Below, one piece after another: positions 6,968-14,132 of a stretch of DNA of 64,000 bases (position 1 is the first letter of the stretch; every line of letters begins with the position of its first letter). A program made the translations under genes and the position numbers. Source of the DNA: CAMBDS01 sp964355675 (GTDB taxonomy: Bacteria; Electryoneota; AABM5-125-24; Hatepunaeales; Hatepunaeaceae); assembly GCA_964355675.1 (NCBI GenBank), contig CAYHEC010000003.1, forward strand, positions 137,277 through 201,276, read 5' to 3'. The notes below the pieces were generated by a model. It was not told the origin of the DNA. It searched no databases and worked only from the letters and a program-made list of their open reading frames with translations.

Positions 6968-7423
6968 CTAATCTTCCTTGGTTCGCTTGGCTCTTCTCGT
7001 AGCCTTCAGATATTCCCGCCAGAACCGTTTATCTACCCGATCCCCGCCTCGGAATGTGACCTTCATCATGTCGCGGATTTCGTCGGAGGTCGGATTCATT
7101 TCGTCGCGCTCTTCCTGATCGTTAAGAAACTCAGCGAGTGATGGGTACATTAGCAACCCGTCCTGTACGTCGATCTTACCGACAGAGGGGTCTTCCGGGT
7201 CTTCACGATGAAAGTCAACGGGATCGCGGCCCGTTATAAGCCAGCCGACATCGCAACGAAGAACGTCAGATAGTTTGGCAATATCATCTGAAGATGGCGA
7301 ATGCTTCCCGCCTTCCCAATTTGTCCAAGTGTTACGCGAAACTCCCATCTTACGGGAAGCCTCCTCTTGGCTAAATCCGAGAATTTCGCGGGCTTGACAA
7401 ATACGTGATGCGAGATTACTCAA
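6968..7423 (-). CDS. XRE-family prophage repressor
   Basis: Predicted lysogeny repressor, 151 residues, TTG start. The N-terminal HTH (residues about 5-60) reads ICQAREILGFSQEEASRKMG then VSRNTWTNWEGGKHSPSSDD, a clear Cro/CI-type HTH. The C-terminal part is acidic then basic (KATRRAKRTKED) and shows no LexA-like peptidase motif, so induction is probably not by RecA-stimulated self-cleavage. It is divergent from the early operon across a region holding the rightward promoter and a likely operator. Confidence 0.85.
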   Translation of the reverse strand: MSNLASRICQAREILGFSQEEASRKMGVSRNTWTNWEGGKHSPSSDDIAKLSDVLRCDVGWLITGRDPVDFHREDPEDPSVGKIDVQDGLLMYPSLAEFLNDQEERDEMNPTSDEIRDMMKVTFRGGDRVDKRFWREYLKATRRAKRTKED

Positions 7424-7433
7424 TTATAGAAAA

Positions 7434-7489
7434 TTTGTTAAAGATTTTTGGCAACACCTCTTGACAAACGGATTTCCCGGTTGTATATT
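7434..7489 (+). promoter_or_regulatory. Rightward early promoter with candidate operator
   Basis: TTGACA (7461-7466), 17-bp spacer, TATATT (7484-7489): a near-consensus sigma-70 promoter. The imperfect inverted arms TTTGTTAAAGA (7434-7444) and TCTTGACAAA (7459-7468) overlap the -35 box and are a plausible repressor operator. The promoter faces the early lytic genes and lies just upstream of the divergent repressor gene. Confidence 0.8.
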
Positions 7490-7503
7490 TATTCAAAGTT
7501 CAT

Positions 7504-7878
7504 TTGACGACGACCGCACAAGGCATTCCTCTTTCATCATTGAAAGCGAAGTGGTGATGGGCGGAGAGCAGTCTCCGCCCTAACACCAAATCGTCGTCAA
7601 GCATAGTATCGAAACCCATCCCAATAGTCTGAATGGTCACAGACGTGGACTCCAAGATTAGCAAGCCCGTCAAAAGGCTTCTCTTGAACCCGCGCTTCAA
7701 TATTTGACCATTGAGGAGTGCGGGTTTCGAGTTTCAAGCAGGGCGGCCCATCCGCCAAGATATTCCGCCCTGCTAATCTGAATCAGAGCATAGAGAACGC
7801 CCTTGGTGGAAATGCAACCTGCCAGGGTCTCATCAAATCCGGGGCGTTCCGGCTCTGACTCTAAGTTAATCTGGAGTC
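7504..7878 (+). ncRNA. Hairpin-rich untranslated leader
   Basis: No convincing gene lies between the early promoter and the gene at 7886, but the transcript would fold repeatedly. TTGACGACGA pairs with TCGTCGTCAA (7504-7513 with 7591-7600) and encloses a second stem GGGCGGAG/CTCCGCCC (7559-7566 with 7573-7580). Further stems are AACCCGC/GCGGGTT (7687-7693 with 7719-7725), AGCAGGGCGG/CCGCCCTGCT (7737-7746 with 7765-7774), GAACGCCC/GGGCGTTC (near 7795-7802 with 7842-7849) and GACTC/GAGTC (7857-7861 with 7874-7878). A cis-acting leader or a separate small RNA acting in the lysis-lysogeny switch is possible. No known RNA class is recognised. Confidence 0.45.
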
Positions 7879-7885
7879 GTCCAAA

Positions 7886-8230
7886 ATGCAAGTAAATTTT
7901 AGTGCCCCCTCATTGGATCTGAAGGCGTCTGCTGTTTGCCAGCAACTTTCGATCTCCGCAAAAGAACTTCTCGGCTTAATCAGACTCGGCAGGTTGCCTC
8001 GCGCATACCGGCTGTCAGGTGAGCCGATCCCCAATACCGGCAGTCCCGGTCGCCCTTCAATTTCCGACATTCGCATACCTCTCTCTGATGTGAACGCCTT
8101 CCGTCGCCTTCAACAGCGACCGCTTCGCTCAGCAAAGCAACGGCAGACTCTTGCCGAGTGCCGGGCGATTGCTGATAAGATACTCAGCGACGATCAGGCT
8201 GTCAAGCATAACCGGAGACCGCAATTATGA
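7886..8230 (+). CDS. HTH DNA-binding protein, excisionase-like
   Basis: A 114-residue protein, first gene after the early promoter. Residues about 12-70 resemble the MerR/excisionase-type winged helix of helix-turn-helix 17 proteins: CQQLSISAKELLGLIRLGRL then IRIPLSDVNAFRRLQQ. The linker between them is Gly/Pro-rich and unusually long. A basic tail follows. In this position it could be an excisionase or Cro-like regulator. It overlaps the next gene by 4 nt. Confidence 0.65.
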   Translation: MQVNFSAPSLDLKASAVCQQLSISAKELLGLIRLGRLPRAYRLSGEPIPNTGSPGRPSISDIRIPLSDVNAFRRLQQRPLRSAKQRQTLAECRAIADKILSDDQAVKHNRRPQL

Positions 8231-8646
8231 GACTGCATGAAGCTGTCAGTATTGCGATCAACGAGCTTCCTGGTGAACCGGGAGTGTCTAAAATTGCTAT
8301 CGCATCAGATTTGTTGTGCCTGGCACAATCGACCATCTATCAATACTGCGAAGACCCCGAAGTCAGCGGCAAGTCCATTCCGACCCGTCATCTCATTCTC
8401 CTGCACACACATTCCAAATCAGACGCGCTTCTGCAAGCCATAGATCAACAGAAACGTCGCCTCGGTTACGACCTCAACGGGTCAATCGAAGATGAGTTCT
8501 TCTCTGCGGTTAAATGCGTCGGCAGGATTACCGAGGCGGTGATGATCGAAATTGGCAGTATGACAGTAAAAGAACGGCGCGAGTATCGGGACATCGTTCG
8601 CTCCGGTATCGAAGCGCTTCAAAGAATGGAGGCAGAACTACAATGA
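8227..8646 (+). CDS. Phage regulatory protein, CII-like
   Basis: A 139-residue, mainly helical protein resembling the phage CII/CP76-type regulators: MRLHEAVSIAINELPGE at the start, an HTH-like segment (KIAIASDLLCLAQSTIYQYC), then RHLILLHTHSKSDALLQAID, which in this family follows the HTH. The C-terminal helix (IGSMTVKERREYRDIVRSGI) may oligomerise. It likely acts in the lytic/lysogenic decision. Similarity is by pattern only and remains tentative. Coupled to both neighbours by ATGA-type overlaps. Confidence 0.55.
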   Translation: MRLHEAVSIAINELPGEPGVSKIAIASDLLCLAQSTIYQYCEDPEVSGKSIPTRHLILLHTHSKSDALLQAIDQQKRRLGYDLNGSIEDEFFSAVKCVGRITEAVMIEIGSMTVKERREYRDIVRSGIEALQRMEAELQ

Positions 8647-8876
8647 GGTGCATCGAGAACAAACCACTCAAGCAACAGCTTCCCGGCTTCAAGGTGAAGC
8701 TCTTCCGGGACGCCTTTGGCTGGGGAATTAAGTACGACGATTCCCCAGATGATCTGACAGCCGGAAGACTCTCTGCAAGGGATGCTGTCAGGGCGGCACG
8801 TCGAACGATCCGCAATTTTGGGTTCGATATATTGGCGCAGTTCAGGGCAGAGTATATCAGGAGAATTGCGCAGTGA
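8643..8876 (+). CDS. Small basic hypothetical phage protein
   Basis: A 77-residue protein starting at ATG 8643, which overlaps the preceding stop (ATGA). It contains GFKVKLFRDAFGWGIKYDD and a basic helix SARDAVRAARRTIRNFG. No family is recognised. The frame is open upstream to 8514, but that part only mirrors the previous gene. Confidence 0.6.
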   Translation: MRCIENKPLKQQLPGFKVKLFRDAFGWGIKYDDSPDDLTAGRLSARDAVRAARRTIRNFGFDILAQFRAEYIRRIAQ

Positions 8877-9109
8877 AAAACTATCAGGCCCTTTCCCATA
8901 AACGGCGAATGGTAATGATCCGCCTTCGCCGTCGCTTGGCGTTGCTGGTTGCAATTTCTGGTGGGCTATGGTCGTGGCAATTAGTAGTTCAGGATTATCG
9001 GCCGTTTCAGGCACTAACGGTTGCGATCATAACACTTGTATTCGCTGTTGTAATTGATGGCGACGAATCGTGGCTGTTCACAAAAGAAGATTATCTAAAA
9101 GGTAAATAG
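8873..9109 (+). CDS. Small membrane protein
   Basis: A 78-residue protein, GTG start overlapping the previous stop. A basic N-terminus (KRRMVMIRLRRRLA) is followed by two hydrophobic segments (LALLVAISGGLWSW and ALTVAIITLVFAVVIDG), predicting a two-TM inner-membrane protein with both ends probably cytoplasmic. No family is recognised. Confidence 0.6.
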   Translation: MKNYQALSHKRRMVMIRLRRRLALLVAISGGLWSWQLVVQDYRPFQALTVAIITLVFAVVIDGDESWLFTKEDYLKGK

Positions 9110-9113
9110 GCCA

Positions 9114-9180
9114 TGGGGCGGGGTTCCAGTCCTTCGACTGGTCGAGTTCACCTTGCTCGGTTACGACTCCGCCCCAAAAA
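9114..9180 (+). other. Three-way-junction RNA element
   Basis: An outer 8-bp stem TGGGGCGG/CCGCCCCA (9114-9121 with 9169-9176) encloses two hairpins: CCAGTC-CTTC-GACTGG (9126-9141) and CGAG/CTCG (943-46 with 56-59 of the 9100 block). AAAAA follows. It lies between the small membrane gene and the ATPase gene, immediately before its ribosome binding site (GAAGGA). It may control translation or RNA processing, or may be a host-type hairpin repeat. Confidence 0.5.
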
Positions 9181-9202
9181 GTAACAGAAGAAGGAAATAA
9201 TC

Positions 9203-10579
9203 ATGGCAGACATAACCGGGCGAAAGGTCGCCTCTATCATAATCCAGAATTATGGTAGAATTAAGTACATCGAACTTGAATTCGACACGGCGGGCGGATT
9301 GATCGAAGTCGTCTCCCGTAAGAACGCGCAGGGCAAAACAACTCTGCTCAACGCGTTCTCCCGCACGTTCGGCGGATCGAAATGGGACGGGCCGATGCCT
9401 ATCCACGACGGCGCGGACAAGGCGATGATTCAGACAACACTTGACGACGGAACCGTCATCACCATTACTGAACGATTCGACAAAAACGGTAAGATAGACG
9501 GCGAACTTGTAGCCAGAGACTCTCGCGGGTTGCTGTACCCGAAACCGCAGGAAGCGCTGAACAAGCTCTACTCAACCGGACTGAACCCTATCGAATTCTT
9601 CGAGTGGACGAAGACAGCGGAAGGACGCAGGAAGCAGGTAGAAGTCATGCTGGCTTGCGCCGGGTTGACCGGACAACTGGAAGAGATCGAACGGCTGATC
9701 GCAACGAGGTTTGAGGAACGACGGCAAGCCAATGTCGAGGTTGCCCGGCTTCAAGGCGCGCTATTGTCGATGCCGGTAACAGCAGATACAACACCCGACA
9801 CAGAGGTGACACTGAAGTCGCTTCAAGACAACCTTGACGCGGCACAGGAATATGATCGGTTTGTGTCGTCGAAGGCATTAGGCGTGAGAAAGCTGGTGTC
9901 AGCTCGGGATGCGGCAATTCTTAGGTCTGACGAAGTTAAGGCGGATATTGAACGGTTACAGCAAGAGTATGAGCGACTCTCGATGGTGGAAATACCGGGC
10001 TTCCAGCAAGCGATTGAGGAACTCTCGGCCGAGATCGAAGCATTGTCCCCCTCTTGGACAGAACAGGCAAAAGAAGCATTCGCAACCGCCGACAACACAA
10101 ACACGCAGGTCAGGCAGAAACTCGCACGACGAAAGGTTGCCGGTGATCTGAAAGCCGCTATCGAAAAGGCTGACAGCCTATCGGATCATCTGGACGCGGC
10201 TCGCACATCGAAGGTCGAACTCTTGAAGGGTGCAAAGTTCCCGGTCGAAGGTATTGGCTTCGACGAGAACGGCGTCACCCTGAACGGAAGACCGCTCTCT
10301 GTGGCTTCCGAGGCAGAGGCGATTGTGCTGTCAACGACACTGGCAATCAGAATGAACCCTAAGTTGAAGTTCCTGCCGGTCAGATCAGCGTCGGGACTTG
10401 GCGAGGATATGCGGTTGTTGATTGCAAAGACGGCGGTCGAAGAGGATTGCCAGGTGTTACTTGAACGGATCGTCTCTGATGAGACCGTTGGTATCGTGAT
10501 AACTGACGGAAGAGTGTCACGCGATAACCGTGAAGGCAGGGCGGTCAAGATGTTTGTGGAAGGGACGGTTGCGATATGA
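9203..10579 (+). CDS. SbcC/RecF-like AAA ATPase
   Basis: A 458-residue ATPase of the SMC/RecF/Rad50 type. Walker A is KNAQGKTTLLNAF (about residues 37-49), preceded by the typical VASIIIQNYGRIKYIELEFD strand. A coiled-coil region spans about residues 160-330. The C-terminal half shows ASGLGEDMRLLIAKTA and GIVITDGRV, where signature and Walker B would be, but the DE pair is not obvious. With the exonuclease, nuclease and RecT genes that follow, it forms a phage recombination module. It overlaps the exonuclease gene by 4 nt. Confidence 0.8.
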   Translation: MADITGRKVASIIIQNYGRIKYIELEFDTAGGLIEVVSRKNAQGKTTLLNAFSRTFGGSKWDGPMPIHDGADKAMIQTTLDDGTVITITERFDKNGKIDGELVARDSRGLLYPKPQEALNKLYSTGLNPIEFFEWTKTAEGRRKQVEVMLACAGLTGQLEEIERLIATRFEERRQANVEVARLQGALLSMPVTADTTPDTEVTLKSLQDNLDAAQEYDRFVSSKALGVRKLVSARDAAILRSDEVKADIERLQQEYERLSMVEIPGFQQAIEELSAEIEALSPSWTEQAKEAFATADNTNTQVRQKLARRKVAGDLKAAIEKADSLSDHLDAARTSKVELLKGAKFPVEGIGFDENGVTLNGRPLSVASEAEAIVLSTTLAIRMNPKLKFLPVRSASGLGEDMRLLIAKTAVEEDCQVLLERIVSDETVGIVITDGRVSRDNREGRAVKMFVEGTVAI

Positions 10580-11154
10580 AAATCTTCTGGTTCGATACCG
10601 AAACTACTGGCGTTGACTCGTCTAAAAACGCCATCGTCCAGATCGCCTATCAGGTAGAAATCAGAGGCGAAATCAGAGATCAGGGCGAAATCAAGATTCA
10701 GCCTTTTGAGGGGGCTGAGATCACTGACGAGGCTTTGGCCGTCAATGGACTGAATAAGGCAGATCTATTCGACGATCCGTATATCCTTCCCGCAAAGGCC
10801 TACTCCACTCTTCTTGGCGTTTTCGGTCGTCACGTTGATAAGTTCAACAAGAACGACAAATTCCACGTTGGTGGCTACAACGTTAGGTTTGATATCGACA
10901 TGCTGGCGGCTATGTGGCGGAGGCAGGGCGATAAATACTTCGGGTCATGGACTAATTACCGATCACTCGACGCGCTTTATCTTTGCTGGACGTGCGAACA
11001 TCAAGGACTGCTTTCTCTTCCTGATTATAAACTTGGCACTGTCGCGGCGCATTTCGGGATCGAACTGAATACGCATGAGGCGATTGCCGACATTGCCGCG
11101 ACGCGAGAGATTTACGAAAGGGCGTTGGCTCTGCTGAGTGGTAAGGCGATATGA
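10576..11154 (+). CDS. DEDDh 3'-5' exonuclease, DnaQ-like
   Basis: A 192-residue exonuclease. Exo I is WFDTETTG (Asp and Glu ligands), Exo II is GGYNVRFDIDML (Asp), Exo III is NTHEAIADIAATREIY (His general base and final Asp). These are the four metal-binding residues of RNase T/DnaQ enzymes. It probably degrades or trims 3' ends during recombination or replication with the neighbouring ATPase and RecT. It overlaps the next gene by 4 nt. Confidence 0.9.
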   Translation: MKIFWFDTETTGVDSSKNAIVQIAYQVEIRGEIRDQGEIKIQPFEGAEITDEALAVNGLNKADLFDDPYILPAKAYSTLLGVFGRHVDKFNKNDKFHVGGYNVRFDIDMLAAMWRRQGDKYFGSWTNYRSLDALYLCWTCEHQGLLSLPDYKLGTVAAHFGIELNTHEAIADIAATREIYERALALLSGKAI

Positions 11155-12191
11155 GAGCATCATCAGCCCCGCGTCTGAAAAACTGTCAGGCGTGGGTTAA
11201 TTCACCGCTTCCTGCTGTTTCCGTCCCTCATGGTGTGACCAGTGTTGGGAACGAAGCACACCTCGCACTCAAGACCTATGTCGATAACGGTATGGATCTG
11301 CGCCCGGACGTTTCCGGCGAGGTAGAACCGCTACTTGAAAACGGGATTGCATTGTTGGCGAAATTGAATATCCCAGAAGGTGCGACGATCTACACAGAAT
11401 TGACCGTTGGCTTTGGAGAATTGACGGGACACTTGGACTTCTGCGCCGAAAACGAACACTTTCGCATTATCGTTGACTACAAAGCGGGTTTCAAAGATGG
11501 TGATTACGAATGGCAGGTCAGAGGTTACGCCAAGGGCATGAACTTCTTTGAGCGCAAGCCGACGAAAACTTACATTTTCTGGCTTCAGGACGGCACTGTA
11601 CAGGAGTGGAAATGGACACCTGAAGAGCTTGACCGCTGGTACGCAGAATACCTCCTGCCTCTCATTCTAAGCCCATCTCCGACCTACACCATCGGCAACT
11701 GGTGTGGTTACTGCCCGATCAAGGACTCCTGCCCCGGTCGGATAGCCAGGGATCAGGGTGCAATTGCTGTCCTCGGCGGAGGCATGGAGACTATAGGCAA
11801 GGAGCTTTCCGATCCAGTCCGGGCAATAGCCCTTTACGAACGCCTGAAGTCAATCGAATCGGCGCTTGAAATCATCAGAGATGCGTTCAGGGAACATCTG
11901 AAGGGCGGAGCAATATCAGACGGCACGACCGAATACTACCTGCTTGAAGCCAACGTGCGCGAGTTAGATCTAATAAAGGCGTGGGGCAGTCTTGTGAATT
12001 GGGGGCTGTCGAAGGACGAGATCGCGTCGATCTGCAAGCCGTCGATTTCCAAGGCAGAGAAGCTTGTCGGCGATAAAGCCGGCAAAGGCAACGGCGCGGG
12101 AGCAATTCGATCACTGGCAGAAGAACTTAAAAACGCGGGGGCTATCAGCTACAAACCCCAGATCAGAATACAATCCAGAAAGGCAAAGTAG
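11151..12191 (+). CDS. PD-(D/E)XK nuclease with probable Fe-S cluster
   Basis: A 346-residue RecB/Cas4-like nuclease, close to DUF2800-type phage enzymes. Catalytic motifs are GELTGHLDF and IIVDYKAG, with a following QVRGYAKGM (Gln and Tyr of motif IV). Cys12 (RLKNCQAW) and a C-terminal NWCGYCPIKDSCPGR (Cys-x2-Cys-x5-Cys) fit the four-Cys iron-sulphur staple of AddB and Cas4. It probably makes the single-stranded DNA that RecT binds. The C-terminal 120 residues are helical. Confidence 0.85.
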   Translation: MRASSAPRLKNCQAWVNSPLPAVSVPHGVTSVGNEAHLALKTYVDNGMDLRPDVSGEVEPLLENGIALLAKLNIPEGATIYTELTVGFGELTGHLDFCAENEHFRIIVDYKAGFKDGDYEWQVRGYAKGMNFFERKPTKTYIFWLQDGTVQEWKWTPEELDRWYAEYLLPLILSPSPTYTIGNWCGYCPIKDSCPGRIARDQGAIAVLGGGMETIGKELSDPVRAIALYERLKSIESALEIIRDAFREHLKGGAISDGTTEYYLLEANVRELDLIKAWGSLVNWGLSKDEIASICKPSISKAEKLVGDKAGKGNGAGAIRSLAEELKNAGAISYKPQIRIQSRKAK

Positions 12192-12195
12192 TCCA

Positions 12196-13269
12196 ATGGG
12201 ACAGAACAATAACGGCGAAAGCCAATCAAGGTCTATTCAGCTGGCAGATTCATCAAAGACTCTGTCGCAATTCCTTGGGAACCCGCTCGTAAAAGAGAGA
12301 TTGTCCCAGGGATTGACGAAACGGTTCACCCCTGAACGTCTCGGGCGCATGGCGATTATCGCAGTCACAAAGACTCCATTTCTCTTGAAATGCACAATGG
12401 AATCGTTCGCTCTCGCCCTTTCCAGTGCAGGCCAACTCGGACTCGAATGCGATGGATTGCTTGGTCGGGCGTACCTCGTCCCGTTCAAAAACAACAAGCT
12501 CGACGTTTGGGAGGCTCAGTTTATGATCGGTTACAGGGGAATGATCGACCTAATGCGACGTTCCGGTGAGGTACTCAGCTTTAATGCCCATATCGTTCAC
12601 GATAAGGATCACTTCAAGGCGTATTTCGGCTCTAACGAGAGGATTGAGCATGCGCCGGTGCTTGAGGGGGATGCAGGCGAGTGGAAATTCGTCTATTCGG
12701 TGGCGAAGTTGAAGGGCGGCGGCGAGTCGTCTTGCGTGATGAACCGCCAACAGGTTTACGCCATCCGTGATAAATCTCAATCTTATAAGCAGTGGCTGAA
12801 GGATGGAAAAAAAGGCCAGTGCATTTGGGTTGACTTCGAGGAGGAGATGGTGAAGAAAACTTGCGTTCGCCAGCACTTCAAGTTCCTCCCTGCGACTGTT
12901 GAAAGTGAACAGGACTACGACCTCATTTCCAAGGCGATGGAGATCGAGAACCGCGACTTCGAGAGTGAGAAGGTTGATCCGCCTGAAGGTTCCCGTCGCA
13001 AGCCCGGATCGGACTTCGGATTCGGTGCAGAAGAGGTAGAAGCTGAGCCTGTCAACAAAGAGACCGGCGAGGTCGCACCAAAGATCCAGCCGCATCTATT
13101 GCCGTGGCTTCCCAAAATCAACGCTTGTGTGACGGCTGACGATCTTGGTCAACTGAAGGCTGATATGGGCGAAGAAACGTCCAAGTCGCTCGTTGAGTAT
13201 CTGACACTTGTGGCAAAGCGCATTAACGGCGAGATCGACGCGCCTCCGGAAGACGGCAGGTTGGTTTAG
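12196..13269 (+). CDS. recT: RecT-family single-strand annealing protein
   Basis: A 357-residue annealing recombinase. The conserved RecT core includes LGLECDGLLGRAYLVPFKN, then AQFMIGYRGMIDLMRRSG and VLSFNAHIVHDKDHF. The C-terminal region (about residues 245-357) is acidic and variable. The frame is open upstream to 12064 inside the nuclease gene, but the ATG at 12196, 4 nt after that gene's stop, matches normal RecT length. Works with the upstream nuclease in homologous recombination of phage DNA. Confidence 0.92.
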   Translation: MGQNNNGESQSRSIQLADSSKTLSQFLGNPLVKERLSQGLTKRFTPERLGRMAIIAVTKTPFLLKCTMESFALALSSAGQLGLECDGLLGRAYLVPFKNNKLDVWEAQFMIGYRGMIDLMRRSGEVLSFNAHIVHDKDHFKAYFGSNERIEHAPVLEGDAGEWKFVYSVAKLKGGGESSCVMNRQQVYAIRDKSQSYKQWLKDGKKGQCIWVDFEEEMVKKTCVRQHFKFLPATVESEQDYDLISKAMEIENRDFESEKVDPPEGSRRKPGSDFGFGAEEVEAEPVNKETGEVAPKIQPHLLPWLPKINACVTADDLGQLKADMGEETSKSLVEYLTLVAKRINGEIDAPPEDGRLV

Positions 13270-13464
13270 TTGGCTGATCGTTGCGTCATAACCATAATCC
13301 CGTCACCATCGGGATATACAGTAAAGGCAGTGCCGGGCGTCGCAGGGATTTCTCTTCGGAGCGCTCAGACTCTCACCGGCGCCCGGTGGCTGTCAGACAT
13401 AATCAAGGAGATCGCCAAGTCGAAGGGCGGGCAGGTCTCGCAACACGAGGAAGGGGTTAAATAA
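13270..13464 (+). CDS. Small hypothetical phage protein
   Basis: A 64-residue protein with a TTG start immediately after the recT stop. It has a short beta-rich N-terminus (VITIIPSPSGYTVKAVPGV) and a helical C-terminus (ARWLSDIIKEIAKSKGG). No family recognised. Tight packing in the recombination operon supports it as a gene. Confidence 0.6.
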   Translation: MADRCVITIIPSPSGYTVKAVPGVAGISLRSAQTLTGARWLSDIIKEIAKSKGGQVSQHEEGVK

Positions 13465-13465
13465 A

Positions 13466-14029
13466 ATGGTTAAGGTAATTCCGCTGACAAATTTACAGAT
13501 GGGGAACCATCAGGCGTTTGTCGGCAAAGACAAGAAAGAAGGGGAAGTCGTGACCCTTCGCAATAACGGCGCGACCGGCGAACTTGCGAACACGACCGGC
13601 TACTTCCTCTCATTCCCGGTGAAGGATCTCGGCATCGTCGAGCGATTGATCGGCGATCTACGAGTCGCGGTCGGGGCAATGTCCTACGATGAGATCGAGG
13701 CCGAGGAAGCTCGCGTGAAGGAGATGGACGAGCAGGTGACAGCGGTCTGGAAAGACCTCCAGGACGATCTTAAGGCGATGAATGTCCTGCGCGATATTCG
13801 GGACCAGAACCCTGCCGATCCGCAACAGACGCTTAGCTTGAACAACATCGACTCGTATCAAGCGCTTCACAAGATCGGAGTGATCGACTGCCTGAATAAA
13901 GACCCAGACTCCGGCGAGATATTGCACTGGTCGGCATCAGCGAATGACTACTTCTTCACAGAATTAGGACTGCACATCGAAGGGCTGTTGCGGGACAAGG
14001 ACGGTATCGCCCGTAAGAACGCGGCGTAG
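13466..14029 (+). CDS. Hypothetical phage protein in recombination cluster
   Basis: A 187-residue acidic protein. The N-terminus (VKVIPLTNLQMGNHQAFVGK) looks globular with beta strands, the middle is a charged helical region (YDEIEAEEARVKEMDEQVTA), and the end is mixed. No motif is recognised. Its position between recT and a DNA methyltransferase suggests a DNA-metabolism accessory role, but nothing in the sequence shows which. Confidence 0.6.
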   Translation: MVKVIPLTNLQMGNHQAFVGKDKKEGEVVTLRNNGATGELANTTGYFLSFPVKDLGIVERLIGDLRVAVGAMSYDEIEAEEARVKEMDEQVTAVWKDLQDDLKAMNVLRDIRDQNPADPQQTLSLNNIDSYQALHKIGVIDCLNKDPDSGEILHWSASANDYFFTELGLHIEGLLRDKDGIARKNAA

Positions 14030-14037
14030 AAGGATGA

Positions 14038-14128
14038 CTCCCTGTAATAAAGTATTTGGGACGCGCCGAGCAGTACCATCATTGCAGTACAAGGCTAACG
14101 CGGATCGGTTCGAATCCGATACAGGGAG
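14038..14128 (+). other. tRNA-like element upstream of the methyltransferase
   Basis: The 3' part is a textbook tRNA end: T-stem ATCGG/CCGAT with loop TTCGAAT (14104-14120), directly joined to an acceptor strand ACAGGGAG that pairs over 8 bp with CTCCCTGT (14038-14045 with 14121-14128). The middle does not form a normal D-arm or a 5-bp/7-nt anticodon arm. Instead a CGCG/CGCG stem (14062-14065 with 14099-14102) encloses GTAC/GTAC. The acceptor 3' strand contains the AGGGAG ribosome binding site of the gene at 14133, so folding would mask it. It could be a decayed tRNA or a tRNA-mimic regulator. Confidence 0.45.
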
Positions 14129-14132
14129 CAAA

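Noticed and set aside
7500..7891. Two abutting minus-strand ORFs (66 and 64 codons) with a 4-nt overlap
   Set aside because: They run against the early promoter, match no pattern, and their sequence is explained by the stem-loop structure of the leader; kept only as an alternative to the leader RNA.
14038..14128. Functional tRNA gene
   Set aside because: No 5-bp anticodon stem with a 7-nt loop can be drawn in the central 58 nt, and the D-arm is absent; reported as a tRNA-like element instead.
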